Source: Actinomycetes bacterium (GTDB lineage Bacteria > Actinomycetota > Actinomycetes > Actinomycetales > Cellulomonadaceae). From it: 15,464 nt of DNA. Each line of letters opens with the position of its first letter. The stretch's first letter is position 1. The stretch covers positions 1 through 15,464 of the forward strand of contig JAEWGQ010000367.1 in the NCBI GenBank assembly GCA_023388235.1. Direction: 5' to 3'. Below, piece by piece: positions 14,196 through 15,464 of the stretch. The notes below the pieces were generated by a model. The model saw only the letters and a program-made list of their open reading frames with translations, did no database searches and was not told the origin of the DNA. Made by a program: the position numbers and the translations under genes.

Positions 14196-15464
14196 TCAGG
14201 CCGGCGCCGGTCCGGCGGGCAGGTCGCGCATCCGCAGCAGCGGCGACAGCAGCACCGGCAGGGCGGCCAGCACCGAGCCGGCGGCCGCGGTCCAGAGGGT
14301 CGGCAGCACGCCCCAGGAGTGCCCCAGCCAGCCCCCGAGCAGCCCGCCCACCGGGGTCGTGCCCCACACGATGAACCGCACCGACGCGTTCATCCGCCCG
14401 AGCAGCGCGGGCGGGCACACCCGCTGGCGGAAGCTGACCTGCGCGACGTTGTAGACCACGACGAGGCTGAAGAACAGCACCCCGCCGGCGATCAGCGTGA
14501 GCTGCGGCGGCACGGGCAGCACCGAGGCGAGCGGCGTGAGCAGCGCGCCGGGCGCGAAGCCGAGCGCGGCCAGCGGGATGATGCGGCCCTCGCCGACCCA
14601 CCGGACCAGGCGGTCCGACGCGAGCGCCCCGACCAGCCCGCCGACCGCGGACGCGGACAGCACCGTGCCGTACGCGGCCTCGTCCAGCCCCAGGTCGCGC
14701 AGGGCGTACAGCACGATCAGCGCCCCCGACATGGCCGTGAACAGGTTGCCGATCGCCGTGCACGCCACGATGCGGCGCAGCAGCGGGTGCCGCACCACGA
14801 ACCGCAGGCCCTCGGCGATCTCCTCGCGCAGCGGCCGGCGGTGCTCGGCGGGCGGCAGCGACTCGACCTGCCGGATCCGCCCGACCGCCACCGCGGAGAC
14901 GAGGTAGGTCACCGCGTTCACCGCGACCACGAGGGGCGCTGCCACCACCCGGAGCAGCGCGCCGCCGAGCGCCGGAGCGGCGACCTGCGCGACCGACTGC
15001 GTCGCCTGCAGCTTCGCGTTGCCCTCGCCGATGTGCTCCAGCCCGACCAGCCCGGGCACGTACGACTGGTGCGCGACGTCGAAGAACACCGTCGCCACGC
15101 CCAGCACGAGGGCCCCCGCGTACAGGACCGGCATCGACGCGTGCCCGGTCAGCGCGAGGACGACGACAGCGGCCAGCGTCACGGCCCGCACCAGGTCCGC
15201 GGCGACGAGCACCCGGCGCTTGCGCATCCGGTCGACCCACGCGCCGGTGGGCAGGCCGATGACGAGGAACGCCGCCGTCTCCGCGGCCGTGAGCAGGCCC
15301 ATCTGCCACTCGGTCGCGCCGAGGTCGCGCACGGCGAGCACCGGCAGCGCGATGCCGGTGAGCTGGGCGCCGAGCTGGCCGAGCGCGTCGCCGACCCAGA
15401 GCCGGCGGAAGTCGGGGTGCCGGGCGAGCGAGCGGCGGCGCGGCGGGGCGGCGGGGTCCGGCGG
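14196..15464 (-). CDS. MFS exporter, DHA3/EntS-like; 5' end outside window
   Basis: Inner-membrane major facilitator protein, probably a proton-driven exporter of drugs, siderophores or similar small molecules. The frame stays open to the window edge with no start codon before a GTG at 15341, and the upstream residues PDFRRLWVGDALGQLGAQLT are the normal DHA3-type N-terminus, so the gene begins outside; 422 residues are visible. Motif A between helices 2 and 3 is GAWVDRMRKRRVLVAADLV, the GxxxDRxxRR pattern. NAVTYLVSAVAV and the long cytosolic loop (VESLPPAEHRRPLREEIAEGLRFV) between the two halves fit this group, as does LLGRMNASVRFIVWGTTPVGGLLGG in the second half. The C-terminus (LRMRDLPAG) is short. 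The unknown membrane protein gene starts ten bases after the stop and is likely cotranscribed. Direction and substrate of transport are inferred from family only. Confidence 0.9.
   Translation of the reverse strand, partial: PPDPAAPPRRRSLARHPDFRRLWVGDALGQLGAQLTGIALPVLAVRDLGATEWQMGLLTAAETAAFLVIGLPTGAWVDRMRKRRVLVAADLVRAVTLAAVVVLALTGHASMPVLYAGALVLGVATVFFDVAHQSYVPGLVGLEHIGEGNAKLQATQSVAQVAAPALGGALLRVVAAPLVVAVNAVTYLVSAVAVGRIRQVESLPPAEHRRPLREEIAEGLRFVVRHPLLRRIVACTAIGNLFTAMSGALIVLYALRDLGLDEAAYGTVLSASAVGGLVGALASDRLVRWVGEGRIIPLAALGFAPGALLTPLASVLPVPPQLTLIAGGVLFFSLVVVYNVAQVSFRQRVCPPALLGRMNASVRFIVWGTTPVGGLLGGWLGHSWGVLPTLWTAAAGSVLAALPVLLSPLLRMRDLPAGPAPA

Noticed and set aside
11387..14374. A nearly 1000-codon plus-strand frame crossing the MalY-type, exonuclease III and membrane-protein genes.
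   Set aside because: It crosses three convincing genes on both strands, is low in complexity and has no recognisable domain.
1..15464. Mobile elements, CRISPR arrays, tRNA or rRNA genes.
   Set aside because: I found no transposase or integrase motifs, no regularly spaced repeats, and no tRNA- or rRNA-like conserved segments on either strand by eye.

Overview
The window is visibly very GC-rich, with G or C at most third codon positions. It has GTG starts, several genes that look leaderless, GC-rich hairpins without U-tracts, and an eukaryote-like homodimeric NADP-isocitrate dehydrogenase. Together these point to a high-GC actinobacterium, probably in Micrococcales near Cellulomonas; that placement is an inference from style, not from a search. 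I see no mobile element, CRISPR array, tRNA or rRNA, and the coding density is that of an ordinary chromosome. Both ends cut a gene.

Layout. (1) 1-842, minus: the N-terminal 280 codons of an aquaporin-family channel, divergent from icd. The 373-base gap between them carries a palindrome at a likely icd promoter. (2) 1216-2433, plus: icd, closed by a strong hairpin. (3) 2587-4591, plus: a ROK-family repressor, apparently leaderless, followed 49 bases later by a single-domain sugar-type ABC ATPase with no permease or binding protein beside it. (4) 4644-8503: a one-carbon folate block. purU (minus) is divergent from a small GNAT acetyltransferase (plus), followed by a ZTP (pfl-type) riboswitch leading the glyA-folD operon.

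(5) 8557-11931, minus: a probable three-gene operon reading MalY/PatB-type PLP enzyme, NCS1 nucleobase-type permease, isochorismatase-fold cysteine hydrolase. The last two overlap by GTGA. The order (C-S lyase or aminotransferase, importer, amidase-like hydrolase) looks like an uptake-and-breakdown route for an unidentified nitrogen or sulfur compound. It is the least explained metabolic unit here. (6) 12066-12863, plus: exonuclease III (AP endonuclease) and a hairpin. (7) 12908-15464, minus: an MFS exporter (DHA3 type, 5' end outside the window) followed 10 bases later by a three-helix membrane protein of unknown function.

How the genes fit together: PurU hydrolyses 10-formyl-THF, GlyA makes 5,10-methylene-THF from serine, and FolD interconverts methylene- and 10-formyl-THF. 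The ZTP riboswitch senses the purine intermediate (Z nucleotide) that builds up when 10-formyl-THF is short, so block (4) is a coherent folate-supply unit. The strongest non-coding call is this riboswitch. The most open biological question is the substrate of block (5). I did not find strong evidence for a wholly new type of system.
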